32,562 nucleotides of DNA from Spirochaetota bacterium (GTDB lineage Bacteria > Spirochaetota > UBA4802 > JAFGJZ01): contig JAEWVL010000071.1 of NCBI GenBank assembly GCA_023396665.1, positions 1 through 32,562 of the forward strand. Direction: 5' to 3'. Made by a program: the position numbers and the translations under genes. Every line of letters begins with the position of its first letter. The stretch's first letter is position 1. Shown piece by piece: positions 8,255 through 16,270 of this stretch. A model generated the notes under the pieces. That model was given only the letters and a program-made list of their open reading frames with translations, ran no database searches and was not told the DNA's origin.

Positions 8255-8781
8255 AACTGCGCCCCAACAATTTCGTTCCCCTGTCGGCCGCCATCGTTGC
8301 ACTGTTTATTCTGCGCGTGCTTGACAATATCGCGGGTACTGCATTGTACCCGCTTTTCGCTTTTCCTTCTTCGAAAGCGGCGGCTCTCTTTTATAAGGCC
8401 TCGCTGTCAATGCAAAACGGTGTGTATTGCATTAGCGACGCTCTTCTCGTATTGCATATCACCAGACAATGTTCGGCTTTTTCTTTTTTTTCCATTCTTT
8501 TTTCTCTTTTGCTGTATGAGTCGTTTCGTTTTGAAAGAAGAAGGAAGTGTATGTCGCTATTGTCCGCACTGCCGCTATCATATGTGTTGACAATTTGTTC
8601 AAATGCTGTTCGCATCATTCTCTGGCGTGCGGTTTATCCGTTTATTGTTGCATTTTTGCCGGCGAAGCTGTTCGCCCTGGCTCATCAGTTTACCGGCATT
8701 ATTGTTTTTCTTCCGCTGTTGTGCGGCGTCTATTATTTTGCTGAAAAGGGGTTACCGGATGAAACAAAAATGGAATCGTAA
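8251..8781 (+). CDS. xrtK: Small exosortase, XrtK-like
   Basis: Exosortases are membrane cysteine transpeptidases that cleave C-terminal PEP-type sorting signals during export. This 176-residue protein is hydrophobic, with about four or five membrane segments. It carries the spaced catalytic residues of the family: Cys74 in RQCSAFSFF, Arg121 in CSNAVRIILW and His145 in ALAHQFTGI. The short length, without the usual C-terminal EpsI-type domain, and the adjacent MSEP-CTERM-like protein point to the exosortase K type. No exopolysaccharide genes, the usual neighbours of exosortases, are nearby. It starts with GTG without a clear ribosome site and overlaps the next gene by 23 bases. Confidence is good for exosortase and moderate for the K subtype. 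Confidence 0.82.
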   Translation: MKLRPNNFVPLSAAIVALFILRVLDNIAGTALYPLFAFPSSKAAALFYKASLSMQNGVYCISDALLVLHITRQCSAFSFFSILFSLLLYESFRFERRRKCMSLLSALPLSYVLTICSNAVRIILWRAVYPFIVAFLPAKLFALAHQFTGIIVFLPLLCGVYYFAEKGLPDETKMES

Positions 8782-11689
8782 TGTTGATCTGCCGCAAGCC
8801 GCGGCGCATCCCCTTGTTTGGCTGCTCGTCAGCGCTCTTCCTGCCGTAATACTTCTGTTCGTAAATGGCAGCATGTTCCCGCTTATTGAATCGGCTCTTG
8901 ACAAGAAGGGAAAAATCTTATTGGCTGTTTATTTCGTTCTGATAGCGCTGCAATTTTTTTATGCCTGTATAACGGGGGCTGCAGCGCTAATCAGAAAAAA
9001 ACGGATACACTTGCTTTTCGTAGTGCCCTCGTTTCTGTTAGTGCTGGCTTACCTGATCGTTTTTATATATCATATCGATAAAATCTGTTTGCCCTGGCAG
9101 CATTCATGGGTAGTCAACATGCAGGCGCTGCTGTACTTTCAGTTTGTGTTCCTGCTGCCGGTGATATTTTACGCACTCGTTCGCTTTGCCGTTTTCCCCC
9201 TCCCTTTGCGTTTTAAACATGATGTAATCGCCTCGGCTCTGTCCGTATTCATTTTTCCCTTATGCTGGTATCTCGGTTTCAAAATTATCGTTTCCGTCAG
9301 TGTTTTCAGAATTTCCGCGCTTGTTTCTTTAATCTTTGTCTTTATCTCTCTTGCAATGACCTTGTTGCTTTTTCTCATACTCATCCGTCTTCTCCTGTTC
9401 GTAACGACACGCCTTGGCAATCCCCCCCTTCCTCTTAAAATTTCAGTCGCATGTCTTGTCGGGCTTTTGCTTCCGATCGGGGGGCTCGTTCTGAACCGTT
9501 ATATCCCTTTTCCGGCAAATCTTCAGCGTTACTCGATTTACATCTGGACGGTCGTGAACGGTCTGCTTCTCGTCGCTCCCGAATGTAAAAACAAGGGGCT
9601 TAATACACTTTTGTATTATCTCAGAGTCGCATCCTATCCCTTTGTTCTGTATTTCTTCGTACTCTTTCTTCCTTTCCTGCCGCTTTCCATTCCCGCTCTT
9701 GTATTTTTCGGCGGCGGATTTCTGATTTTGACACCGACAATACTTTTTTTCCTTTATACCAAAAGGCTGCTTGGTGAATACAGGCAGCGGCAGTCCTTTC
9801 GGAAAAAAGCGGCAAGTTTCGGCTCATTCGTATCCATACCCCTGATAATTGCCGTTCTGGCACTTGGTGATCGCATTATCATCAATCATGCGCTTGATCA
9901 TGCCTTCACGCCATCCTATGCTGACGCCAAACAGTTTTCTGCGCCGCCAAGCCTTATTCGTCATGCCCTTTCCCATCAGTTCGATTTGCAAAACGATCGC
10001 GAAATTCCCTTTATATCTGCTTTTTACAATAAAATTGTGTATGACAATTTGGTATTGAGTACATCAAAGCGTGTTTTTCTCGAGAAGCTTTATCAGGGAG
10101 AAATCAGTGAAGAAAAATCACTGCTTCCGGGTGACGTATTTTTTGAGGAGGCCAATATTTTTACCCGTTCAAGATTTCCGTCCGAAGGCCCCAAAAGACC
10201 GTTTCAGATGTCGACCGATGTGCTTATAAGCGCAATGAGCCATTCGCTGCAAACATCGAAAGAATTGCATTCGGTGACGATCCGGCTTCATATTGAGAAC
10301 AGGGGAGAGCGGTCTGTCGATGAATTCCGCACACTCATCAAAATACCCGTCCATGCTGCGTTAACAGCATTCTCGCTGAAAATAGACGGCGTTGACGTTC
10401 CCGGCCGGATATTTGAAAAGAAGACGGCTCTTTTTGTCTATGATTCAATCGTATCGACAAAACGTGACCCTGCCATCGTCTATCATCTTTCGCCCGATAC
10501 CTTGGCACTTCGTGTTTTTCCCGTATCGGATAAAGAACCGAGAGAATGTACATTGACACTGACCTTTCCCGTACACTGCGGTGTCGATACGACAGTTGAG
10601 ATCGGCGCTAAGCAGCTTACAATCGCACATGACGATTCCATAGTTCCTGTGAAATTCGCAATGGGTGAAAGATCCTTTACGATTATTCCACCGGGAATCT
10701 GCAGTCCGCTTGAAACTCCGATTCGCCGTCCCTGTGTCTATTTCGTCATTGACCGTTCAATTCACGGTCCCGATAACTACCTCTCCTTGATTCGCAGTGC
10801 TTCAAAACGTCTGCCTGAGGGGCTGCAGTATCGTTACTTTTGTGCAAATTATAATACTTATCAGCTTTCGAATATGCAGAACAATGCTGACGCTACTTCT
10901 GAACAGTCAGTGCGTCTCCCCCGAAAAAGGGGCGGTTTTAATGCGGAAGCCGCCTTGCGCCGTATTGTCAATGTCTCGCTCGATGCAGATCAGCGTGGTA
11001 CTTATCCCTTGATTGTTTTTGTAACATCCGATGAGAGCGAGCCGCTTTTTGCGACTCCCGAATTGTCCGCCTACTTCGAAGACCTTATTCCGGAAGGTCT
11101 TCAGGTGTATCGGGTCAGCGATACGAAATTCGAGAGTCTCGATCTCGCTCCGGGACACTATAGGCCCGCCGCTGCAGTTGTTCCGGCTCTGACGGTTGAA
11201 GATTCTGATGATGCGGATACAAGGGCTCAAGCCCGGATACAGGTGCTGATGCCCTATAATGACAATCGTGCGTATAGGATTTCACAACGTGCCCCGCTTG
11301 TGTTGTACAAAGATCCTGATACGTCCTTACTCAAAGATGCCGGTGTTTTCAGCGTTGCAGCGGACGGGGCCTATTTCGAGGCCATGCTTGCAAAGGAAGA
11401 GCATTTTAACTGGCTGAATACACACAGGGAATCATACAAAAAATCACTGCTCAAACGATCGAAAGAACTGGGCTATCTCACTCCTCTGACTGCGTTTATC
11501 GTTGTCGAGGATGCCATTCAATGGAAGGCTCTCGAAGAGAAGGAGAAGCAGATTTCAAAATCGCATGACGCGCTGGATCACAGCGACACACCAGAACCCG
11601 GATCGCTGTTATTGCTTCTCTTTGCTGTTTGTGTTTTTATCGGTGAAACGATACGCAGGCAAAAAAAACGAAAAGGGCACAAGCGGTGA
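8759..11689 (+). CDS. Polytopic VIT/vWA protein with PEP-type C-terminal sorting tail (MSEP-CTERM-like)
   Basis: ATG 8759 with AAAGGGG upstream gives 976 residues. Residues 1 to about 375 are about ten membrane segments. After a linker, about 490-610 resemble a VIT domain (vault/inter-alpha-trypsin type; IENRGERSVDEF, FEKKTALFVYDSIV). About 655-790 resemble a von Willebrand A domain (VYFVIDRS, then YPLIVFVTSDE). The C-terminus has PEPGS at 945-949, a hydrophobic stretch LLLLLFAVCVFI and a basic end RRQKKRKGHKR, the tripartite architecture of exosortase substrates. MSEP-CTERM proteins share this layout and are encoded beside a dedicated exosortase, as here. The MIDAS-like DRSIH is not a full DxSxS, so metal binding is doubtful. 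Function is unknown; a surface-exposed or intramembrane sensor or scaffold is possible. Confidence 0.82.
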   Translation: MKQKWNRNVDLPQAAAHPLVWLLVSALPAVILLFVNGSMFPLIESALDKKGKILLAVYFVLIALQFFYACITGAAALIRKKRIHLLFVVPSFLLVLAYLIVFIYHIDKICLPWQHSWVVNMQALLYFQFVFLLPVIFYALVRFAVFPLPLRFKHDVIASALSVFIFPLCWYLGFKIIVSVSVFRISALVSLIFVFISLAMTLLLFLILIRLLLFVTTRLGNPPLPLKISVACLVGLLLPIGGLVLNRYIPFPANLQRYSIYIWTVVNGLLLVAPECKNKGLNTLLYYLRVASYPFVLYFFVLFLPFLPLSIPALVFFGGGFLILTPTILFFLYTKRLLGEYRQRQSFRKKAASFGSFVSIPLIIAVLALGDRIIINHALDHAFTPSYADAKQFSAPPSLIRHALSHQFDLQNDREIPFISAFYNKIVYDNLVLSTSKRVFLEKLYQGEISEEKSLLPGDVFFEEANIFTRSRFPSEGPKRPFQMSTDVLISAMSHSLQTSKELHSVTIRLHIENRGERSVDEFRTLIKIPVHAALTAFSLKIDGVDVPGRIFEKKTALFVYDSIVSTKRDPAIVYHLSPDTLALRVFPVSDKEPRECTLTLTFPVHCGVDTTVEIGAKQLTIAHDDSIVPVKFAMGERSFTIIPPGICSPLETPIRRPCVYFVIDRSIHGPDNYLSLIRSASKRLPEGLQYRYFCANYNTYQLSNMQNNADATSEQSVRLPRKRGGFNAEAALRRIVNVSLDADQRGTYPLIVFVTSDESEPLFATPELSAYFEDLIPEGLQVYRVSDTKFESLDLAPGHYRPAAAVVPALTVEDSDDADTRAQARIQVLMPYNDNRAYRISQRAPLVLYKDPDTSLLKDAGVFSVAADGAYFEAMLAKEEHFNWLNTHRESYKKSLLKRSKELGYLTPLTAFIVVEDAIQWKALEEKEKQISKSHDALDHSDTPEPGSLLLLLFAVCVFIGETIRRQKKRKGHKR

Positions 11690-12498
11690 TTGACTTTTCA
11701 CTAAGTCCGCTTACAGAGGGGGATCTTCCCTTGCTGGCTCACTTGCAGCCGGCCGATTGGTCTGACATCACAGCAATGCACCGCTTTTATCTTTCATCTC
11801 AATTCGCCCATCCCTATAAAGTTATCGTCGGGGGCAACATCGCCGGTATCGGCAGTGCCCTCATTCTCTCGGGTACGGCCTGGCTTGCTCATATCATCGT
11901 CGCCGAAGAGTTCCGTAACAGGGGGATAGGCGCTTTCATAAGCGCATCGCTCAGAGATATCGCCCTTGAAAAGTTCAACTGTAAAACAGTGTCGTTGATT
12001 GCATCCGATATGGGGCTTCCCGTGTATAAAAAACAGGGCTTTGTTGTACAGGGAGAGTACAATGTATACACTACAAGCGCCGGACAGCCGCACTTCCCCC
12101 CGAGTGAGCATGTCATTCCCGCAGATGAGGAGCATCTGTCCGGAATACTGTCTCTTGACAGGATGATTTCCGGTGAAGATCGTCAGGCCGTGATTCGGCA
12201 GCACCTGGACGGTGCATATGTTTATGAAGAATCCGGCAGACTGACAGGAGCCTATCTGACAAATCTCGGAGAGGGCTTGATTATCGCTAATGACAAAACA
12301 TCGGGTATCGAACTTCTGAAACGCAAGGTGTCCGAATGCGACAGGCTTACTCTTCCAGCGGAAAATACTGATGCCGGGTGTTTTCTGCGCGAGGCCGGTT
12401 TTACCAAATTGCGAAGTGTCACTCGAATGTTTTATGGTGACGCGTTTCAATGGGAGCCCCGGTCTCTATTCAGCAGGTTGGGCGGCTATCTTGGGTAA
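11686..12498 (+). CDS. GNAT-family N-acetyltransferase with C-terminal extension
   Basis: Residues 1 to about 135 form a GNAT acetyl-CoA transferase domain, with the acetyl-CoA binding motif A seen as IIVAEEFRNRGIGAFISASL and motif B as MGLPVYKKQGFVVQGEYNVY. The second half (about 140-270) resembles the extra domain found in two-domain GNAT proteins of the YitH type. The substrate is unknown. GTG 11686 overlaps the stop of the sorted membrane protein gene by four bases, so the two are translated together and the enzyme may act on that protein or on its pathway. The total length is 270 residues. Confidence 0.85.
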   Translation: MIDFSLSPLTEGDLPLLAHLQPADWSDITAMHRFYLSSQFAHPYKVIVGGNIAGIGSALILSGTAWLAHIIVAEEFRNRGIGAFISASLRDIALEKFNCKTVSLIASDMGLPVYKKQGFVVQGEYNVYTTSAGQPHFPPSEHVIPADEEHLSGILSLDRMISGEDRQAVIRQHLDGAYVYEESGRLTGAYLTNLGEGLIIANDKTSGIELLKRKVSECDRLTLPAENTDAGCFLREAGFTKLRSVTRMFYGDAFQWEPRSLFSRLGGYLG

Positions 12499-12556
12499 GC
12501 GTTTGACAAATGCCTGGTTCCGGATACTGTCATTTCTGAAGCAAAGGGGGGATATC

Positions 12557-13480
12557 TTGCAAACTAATCACTATGTGTATAGAAGGGTTCATGTCTTTTT
12601 TCTGATGCTGATTGTACTACTCGCTGCGCTTTCCTGTGACAACGGCAGTCATGGCGGTTCATATCCCTCTTTTAGCGATGAAAGCGAAGTTGTTATCAGA
12701 AATTATGCGGGTGATGCGATGGAACCTTTCATCTGCAGCGACGGCAAAACGCTATTTTTCAATTCGCTTAACGATGCGGTGAATACCTCCATCTATTATG
12801 CGACCGGTTCTGACGGCATCGTCTTCGATTGCGGGGGACCGCTTGACGGGGTCAATGAACTTGCTCCCCATCTTGATGCGGTTGCCAGTATCGATGATGG
12901 CGGGAAATTCTATTGTATTTCCACACGTAATTATACAAACTCATATCGTACGGTGTATTGCGGTACCTACTCGAATGCGGCCGTGACTGATCTCAAAGCA
13001 CTTTCAGGCGATTTTTATATCGAGGAGGCATCGTGGATTGTCATGGACGCGGAGATAAGCCGGGATGGAAAGACCCTCTTCTTTGTGAACGCAAAGTTTG
13101 TTGACAATGTTCTGGTGCGGTCTTTTCTCGGTATTGCCGAATATGATGAGGGATCTGAATCGTTTCTTAAGCGCAATGATTCTGACGAGATGTTACAGGT
13201 GGTCAACGACAGCGACTATCTGGTCTATGCTCCCTCGCTTTCTGCGGATGGAACCGAACTTTACTTTACAAGAGTCGCAGCCGATCTGAGTTCTTCAGAG
13301 ATATGTGTTGCACACAGAAAAAACAACGCTTCAGTTTTCGAAGTACCGCGAAAAATCGGGATTTCAGGATATATGGCCGAAGCGGTAAGCATAAGCGCAT
13401 CGGGTGATCGGATATACTATCACAAGAAAAACAGTCCCGAAGAAAAATGGCGTATATTCAGCATGAAGGTGAGCAGGTGA
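12557..13480 (+). CDS. Predicted lipoprotein with PD40 (TolB-like) beta-propeller repeats
   Basis: TTG 12557 is chosen because AGGGGGGA sits just upstream; it gives 307 residues. A signal peptide (RRVHVFFLMLIVLLAALSC) ends at a probable lipidated Cys27. The lipobox ALSC is relaxed, as is common in spirochaetes. The mature part holds repeated PD40-like blades: CSDGKTLFFNSLND, ISRDGKTLFFVNA, LSADGTELYFTRV and ISASGDRIYYHKK. Such propellers act as periplasmic or outer-membrane binding scaffolds in TolB-like proteins; no ligand can be named. The frame extends upstream into the acetyltransferase gene, but that part lacks a ribosome site and would precede the signal peptide. Confidence 0.78.
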   Translation: MQTNHYVYRRVHVFFLMLIVLLAALSCDNGSHGGSYPSFSDESEVVIRNYAGDAMEPFICSDGKTLFFNSLNDAVNTSIYYATGSDGIVFDCGGPLDGVNELAPHLDAVASIDDGGKFYCISTRNYTNSYRTVYCGTYSNAAVTDLKALSGDFYIEEASWIVMDAEISRDGKTLFFVNAKFVDNVLVRSFLGIAEYDEGSESFLKRNDSDEMLQVVNDSDYLVYAPSLSADGTELYFTRVAADLSSSEICVAHRKNNASVFEVPRKIGISGYMAEAVSISASGDRIYYHKKNSPEEKWRIFSMKVSR

Positions 13481-13544
13481 ACGGGACAAAAAAGACTTGC
13501 TTCATTGCAGACAAAACCGATCAATTCAGCCTGTAGAGGATACT

Positions 13545-14372
13545 ATGTTTATTTATAGAAGCAAAAAAACTAATGCGCGTTTCCCCTGGACAGCCGGAGC
13601 TGTTAGCGCACTGATGCTGTCTTTGTCGCTGACGATGGGCGGCTGTGTCAGTACCGGCAGCAATACGTCCCCTCACCTTGACGAAACGAAGGCGCAGGCA
13701 GCCGCGGTTATTTCCCGGATCAACGAGATCAATGCCGCTTTGCCGTCGACAATTCGCTGTAATGTTAGCGTTTCGGGAATGATGGAGAAACGCCCCTTCA
13801 AAGCCGACGGAAAGGCGTCTATGAGCCGTGAACCGCAACGTGCCCGAATACAGCTGCGGGATCCGATATTTCTTGCACCGGCGCTTGAGATATATGCCGA
13901 CAGTTCACTGATAAAGTTCTACTTTCCGGTTGAACGCGTTGCGCGCATAACCCGTGGTAATTTCACCGATCTGTCGCTCTCCGGTCGGGGTGAGACGCGA
14001 TTTCTCATCGCCTGGATGTTTTCGGGAGAGATTCCCCTGATAAAAAATTTTTCGGTGAGAACCGTGAGCGAAGAGGGTGAGGCCCTTATCCTTGTGATCG
14101 AGAATGACAGTGTTGAACAGCATATCGTAATGAAGAAGGGAAATCCCTATGAAATAACCCTGCTGAACAAGGTGTCCGGTCTGCATTACCGCGTCCGGTA
14201 TGGGCAGCTTTACACGAGCGGTGAGAGAATGTTTTTCAGAAATATACACGCATGGTCGAGGACAACCGGTGATCGTGTGAACGTCTATTACTCTGATCTG
14301 CGTTTTGACAGGCAAATCAAAGCATCGGATTTCTCTCTGGATATCCCCCCCGATGTGACGCTGATTCGCTGA
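13545..14372 (+). CDS. Predicted lipoprotein, LolB/DUF4292-like
   Basis: ATG 13545, preceded by GAGGA, gives 275 residues with a lipoprotein signal (ALMLSLSLTMGGC, Cys34). The remainder is beta-rich: NVSVSGMMEKRPFKADG, ARIQLRDPIFLAPALEIYAD, FYFPVERVARI and YYSDLRFD. This resembles the open-barrel LolA/LolB fold and the DUF4292 family of outer-membrane-associated lipoproteins. LolB receives lipoproteins at the outer membrane; whether this protein does so is inference. It follows the PD40 lipoprotein after 64 bases, so the two are likely co-transcribed. It is the last plus-strand gene before a convergent junction. Confidence 0.7.
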   Translation: MFIYRSKKTNARFPWTAGAVSALMLSLSLTMGGCVSTGSNTSPHLDETKAQAAAVISRINEINAALPSTIRCNVSVSGMMEKRPFKADGKASMSREPQRARIQLRDPIFLAPALEIYADSSLIKFYFPVERVARITRGNFTDLSLSGRGETRFLIAWMFSGEIPLIKNFSVRTVSEEGEALILVIENDSVEQHIVMKKGNPYEITLLNKVSGLHYRVRYGQLYTSGERMFFRNIHAWSRTTGDRVNVYYSDLRFDRQIKASDFSLDIPPDVTLIR

Positions 14373-14468
14373 ACAGGGGTCGGAGTCTCTTTTCAACTTG
14401 CAAAAATACAGGGGCTTGTCCGCTGTCGCTTGTTACTCAGTGTATGAGCGCCGGCAGAAATTATGAAT

Positions 14469-14852
14469 TCATTTATGCAATTTGATAATCATCTGTACTG
14501 TGATATATCCGGCGAGTACCATGCCCAGTCCCAGCAAGTTGCTGGCAAGAAGGTTCAGTAGTGCCAGGCGAATTTCCCTTCCTTTCAGCAGATGAAAACT
14601 CTCGAGGCAAAATGTAGAAAAGGTGGTAAAGCCCCCCAGAAAACCGGTAAAGATGAACAATCGCAATTCCGGCGAAATAATCCACCTTTCAAAAAAAGCG
14701 GAAAGCAGACCGATCAGAAAACAACCCGTCAGATTGACCGCCAGTGTCCCGAAGGGAAAAAAATCCGGGCTTAGTGAGCAAACCCCCCTGGAAAGAAGGT
14801 AGCGCGCCAGACCGCCGGTACCGCTTCCGATAAGAATGCAGAGATATTTCAT
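14469..14852 (-). CDS. crcB: Fluoride ion channel/exporter CrcB (Fluc)
   Basis: This 127-residue, four-helix membrane protein is a Fluc-type fluoride channel that works as a dual-topology dimer. The signatures are GTGGLARYLL near residues 11-20, the pore asparagine N40 in NLTGCFLIGLL, and GFLGGFTTFSTF at 70-81, which contains the phenylalanine track and sodium-site region. The start is the ATG at 14852; the frame extends further upstream, but that part has no membrane protein character. It lies 163 bases downstream of the TPR gene on the same strand. A fluoride riboswitch was looked for upstream and not found. Confidence 0.95.
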   Translation of the reverse strand: MKYLCILIGSGTGGLARYLLSRGVCSLSPDFFPFGTLAVNLTGCFLIGLLSAFFERWIISPELRLFIFTGFLGGFTTFSTFCLESFHLLKGREIRLALLNLLASNLLGLGMVLAGYITVQMIIKLHK

Positions 14853-15015
14853 AATCACACCACCGGCATAAAATGTCGGAGCGTCAGCTCCTTGCTGCAT
14901 CACTGTTGAGTGCTGATCTGATTTTGTCCATAATTTCACGCAAAAAATGCAGATTACAGCTGTCTTTCGGTTTTCAGGATATGAGATTTCGCCGGTTTTA
15001 GGTAAAAATGTCTTA

Positions 15016-15549
15016 TTAATAGAAGAGAATCGCGAGATCAAGAATGACTGCGTCGAGCAGTTCCTTAATCTCCTCGTCATCGGGAAATGAGCGGGAAAGC
15101 TCCAGGCATTTCGTATACGCGATGAATATATCGCCGGTTTCACGATAAAGATTGATGATGTTGATGCGCGCTTCGATGAGATCGGGCTCGTATTCGAGTG
15201 CTTTGCGATACAGTTCGAGAGCTTCTTCAAGAAGATCTTTTTCCCAGCAGATAGAGGCTTTGTTCGCCAGAGTGACAGAATCATCGGGGTAGGCTTCGAG
15301 CGCACGGTCGATAATGTATTCGGCGTCTTCGATGTTTCCCATTTCAAAAAGGCAGACACCGAGACCGTTCATTGCTTCAGCCGATTCATTGTCGTATGAA
15401 AGAAGGGTGAGGAACATCTGCGCCGCGCCAACCCAGGCCTCATTGTCCATATTCTCATAGGCAAGGTCAAACAGATGGTCTATTTCTTTTTCAAGGTCTG
15501 AGATCCCGTTAATCACAAGAAGCTCATCAAGTCGTTTCTTTTGGATCAT
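15016..15549 (-). CDS. TPR-repeat protein
   Basis: A 177-residue soluble acidic protein made of tetratricopeptide repeats, helical pairs that serve as protein-binding scaffolds. Typical TPR spacing is visible in AEAMNGLGVCLFEMGNIEDA, SVTLANKASICWEKDLLEEA and IEARINIINLYRETGDIFIA, giving roughly three full repeats plus capping helices. There is no signal peptide or membrane segment. The start ATG follows AAAGGAAACG, a good ribosome site. It has its own upstream intergenic region. The partner is unknown. Confidence 0.85.
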   Translation of the reverse strand: MIQKKRLDELLVINGISDLEKEIDHLFDLAYENMDNEAWVGAAQMFLTLLSYDNESAEAMNGLGVCLFEMGNIEDAEYIIDRALEAYPDDSVTLANKASICWEKDLLEEALELYRKALEYEPDLIEARINIINLYRETGDIFIAYTKCLELSRSFPDDEEIKELLDAVILDLAILFY

Positions 15550-15882
15550 CGTTTCCTTTTTGTTGCCGTTTTTTTAATAGCTTTTCACAAATCATCGCAA
15601 AAACCGGCCTTGCACTTCAAAAAGACTGCACCGACGATTAAAACAATCATGAACAAAAACGGCTTTCGGTTCTAAAAACAAACCCGCAATTACAATATGT
15701 CGTATTGCGAAATTGTCAATACGATTTTATCTTTTCGCTCTGCGTTGAAAATAGCGTCCAAAAAGTTATTGTCACGTTTTTTTTGAGTTTTTAAGCGATT
15801 TGGTATAAAAAGACAGCGGAACCGGGCAGTTGGCGCATTGAGCGGGGAGAAAAGCGTGAATCGGTACTTTGACTTAACGGGT
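15550..15882. other. Intergenic region between the TPR and HicB-like genes
   Basis: This 333-base AT-rich stretch holds no supported gene. It contains the upstream region of the TPR gene (minus strand), T- and A-tracts, and one inverted repeat at 15700-15724. The remains of a minus-strand frame that reads through 15690-15882 have no start codon of their own. Confidence 0.5.
15700..15724. repeat. Inverted repeat, 8-base arms
   Basis: TCGTATTG at 15700-15707 pairs perfectly with CAATACGA at 15717-15724 across a nine-base loop, followed on the plus strand by TTTTATCTTTT. The stem is AT-rich and weak for a terminator. It may instead be a protein-binding palindrome between two minus-strand genes. 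Confidence 0.35.
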
Positions 15883-16137
15883 CTAATTGAGCAGTTTCGA
15901 GATATGGCTGTAGTCATCCGCATTGATCTTTCCGCTGTATTTCCCCTCGACGACAAGTGAATCGAAATTTTCAACATCAAGACCGAGTTCTCTGGCGGAA
16001 TCCATGTAAAACGACAGAACTTTTTTAAAACGTTGTACCGCTTCGTTTCGGGAAGCGCCGTAGCAGCTGATTTCGAGATCCTGGCATGTGGCAACAAACT
16101 TGTCATTTTTCCTGATAAGCTGAACCGATACTTTCAT
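15883..16137 (-). CDS. HicB-like (UPF0150) small protein, no HicA partner seen
   Basis: This 84-residue protein resembles the HicB antitoxin core fold: KVSVQLIRKNDKFVATCQDL with the strand pattern, then SCYGASRNEAVQRFKKVLSFYM as the helix. HicB antitoxins normally partner a roughly 60-residue HicA toxin carrying a conserved histidine, usually encoded directly beside them. No such gene is visible on either side. It may therefore be an orphan or a solitary family member with another role. The C-terminal part has no obvious HTH or ribbon-helix-helix DNA-binding domain. The start has GGGGAT about six bases upstream. Confidence 0.68.
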   Translation of the reverse strand: MKVSVQLIRKNDKFVATCQDLEISCYGASRNEAVQRFKKVLSFYMDSARELGLDVENFDSLVVEGKYSGKINADDYSHISKLLN

Positions 16138-16270
16138 CTGTATCCCCGGTAAATAGGCGAATTGAACTGTCTGTGTATAGTATCGGTTGAGGGCGGCAAT
16201 AGCTTAATAAACGCAGTCTCTTGTGTTTTTTTTATGGCGGGGGGATACCGGTTTTCCCGGAGACGGATTC

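Noticed and set aside
8603..8758. N-terminal extension of the MSEP-CTERM-like protein
   Set aside because: This part lies inside the exosortase gene in another frame; ATG 8759 has a good AAAGGGG site.
12371..12556. N-terminal extension of the PD40 lipoprotein
   Set aside because: It overlaps the acetyltransferase gene, has no ribosome site and would place residues before a clear lipoprotein signal peptide.
14373..14468. Bidirectional terminator between the convergent DUF4292-like and crcB genes
   Set aside because: No GC-rich hairpin with a T-run could be seen in either direction.
14853..15015. Possible fluoride riboswitch upstream of crcB
   Set aside because: A GGAGCTGACGCTCC segment on the minus strand faintly recalls the 3' part of the motif, but the conserved 5' stem with GGnGATG and its pseudoknot partner could not be found.
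15690..15882. Minus-strand frame reading through the gap below the HicB-like gene, considered as a HicA toxin or separate small gene
   Set aside because: It has no start codon of its own in this interval, and its translation lacks the HicA Gly-Ser-His-x motif; most of the longer frame is a shadow of the HicB-like gene.
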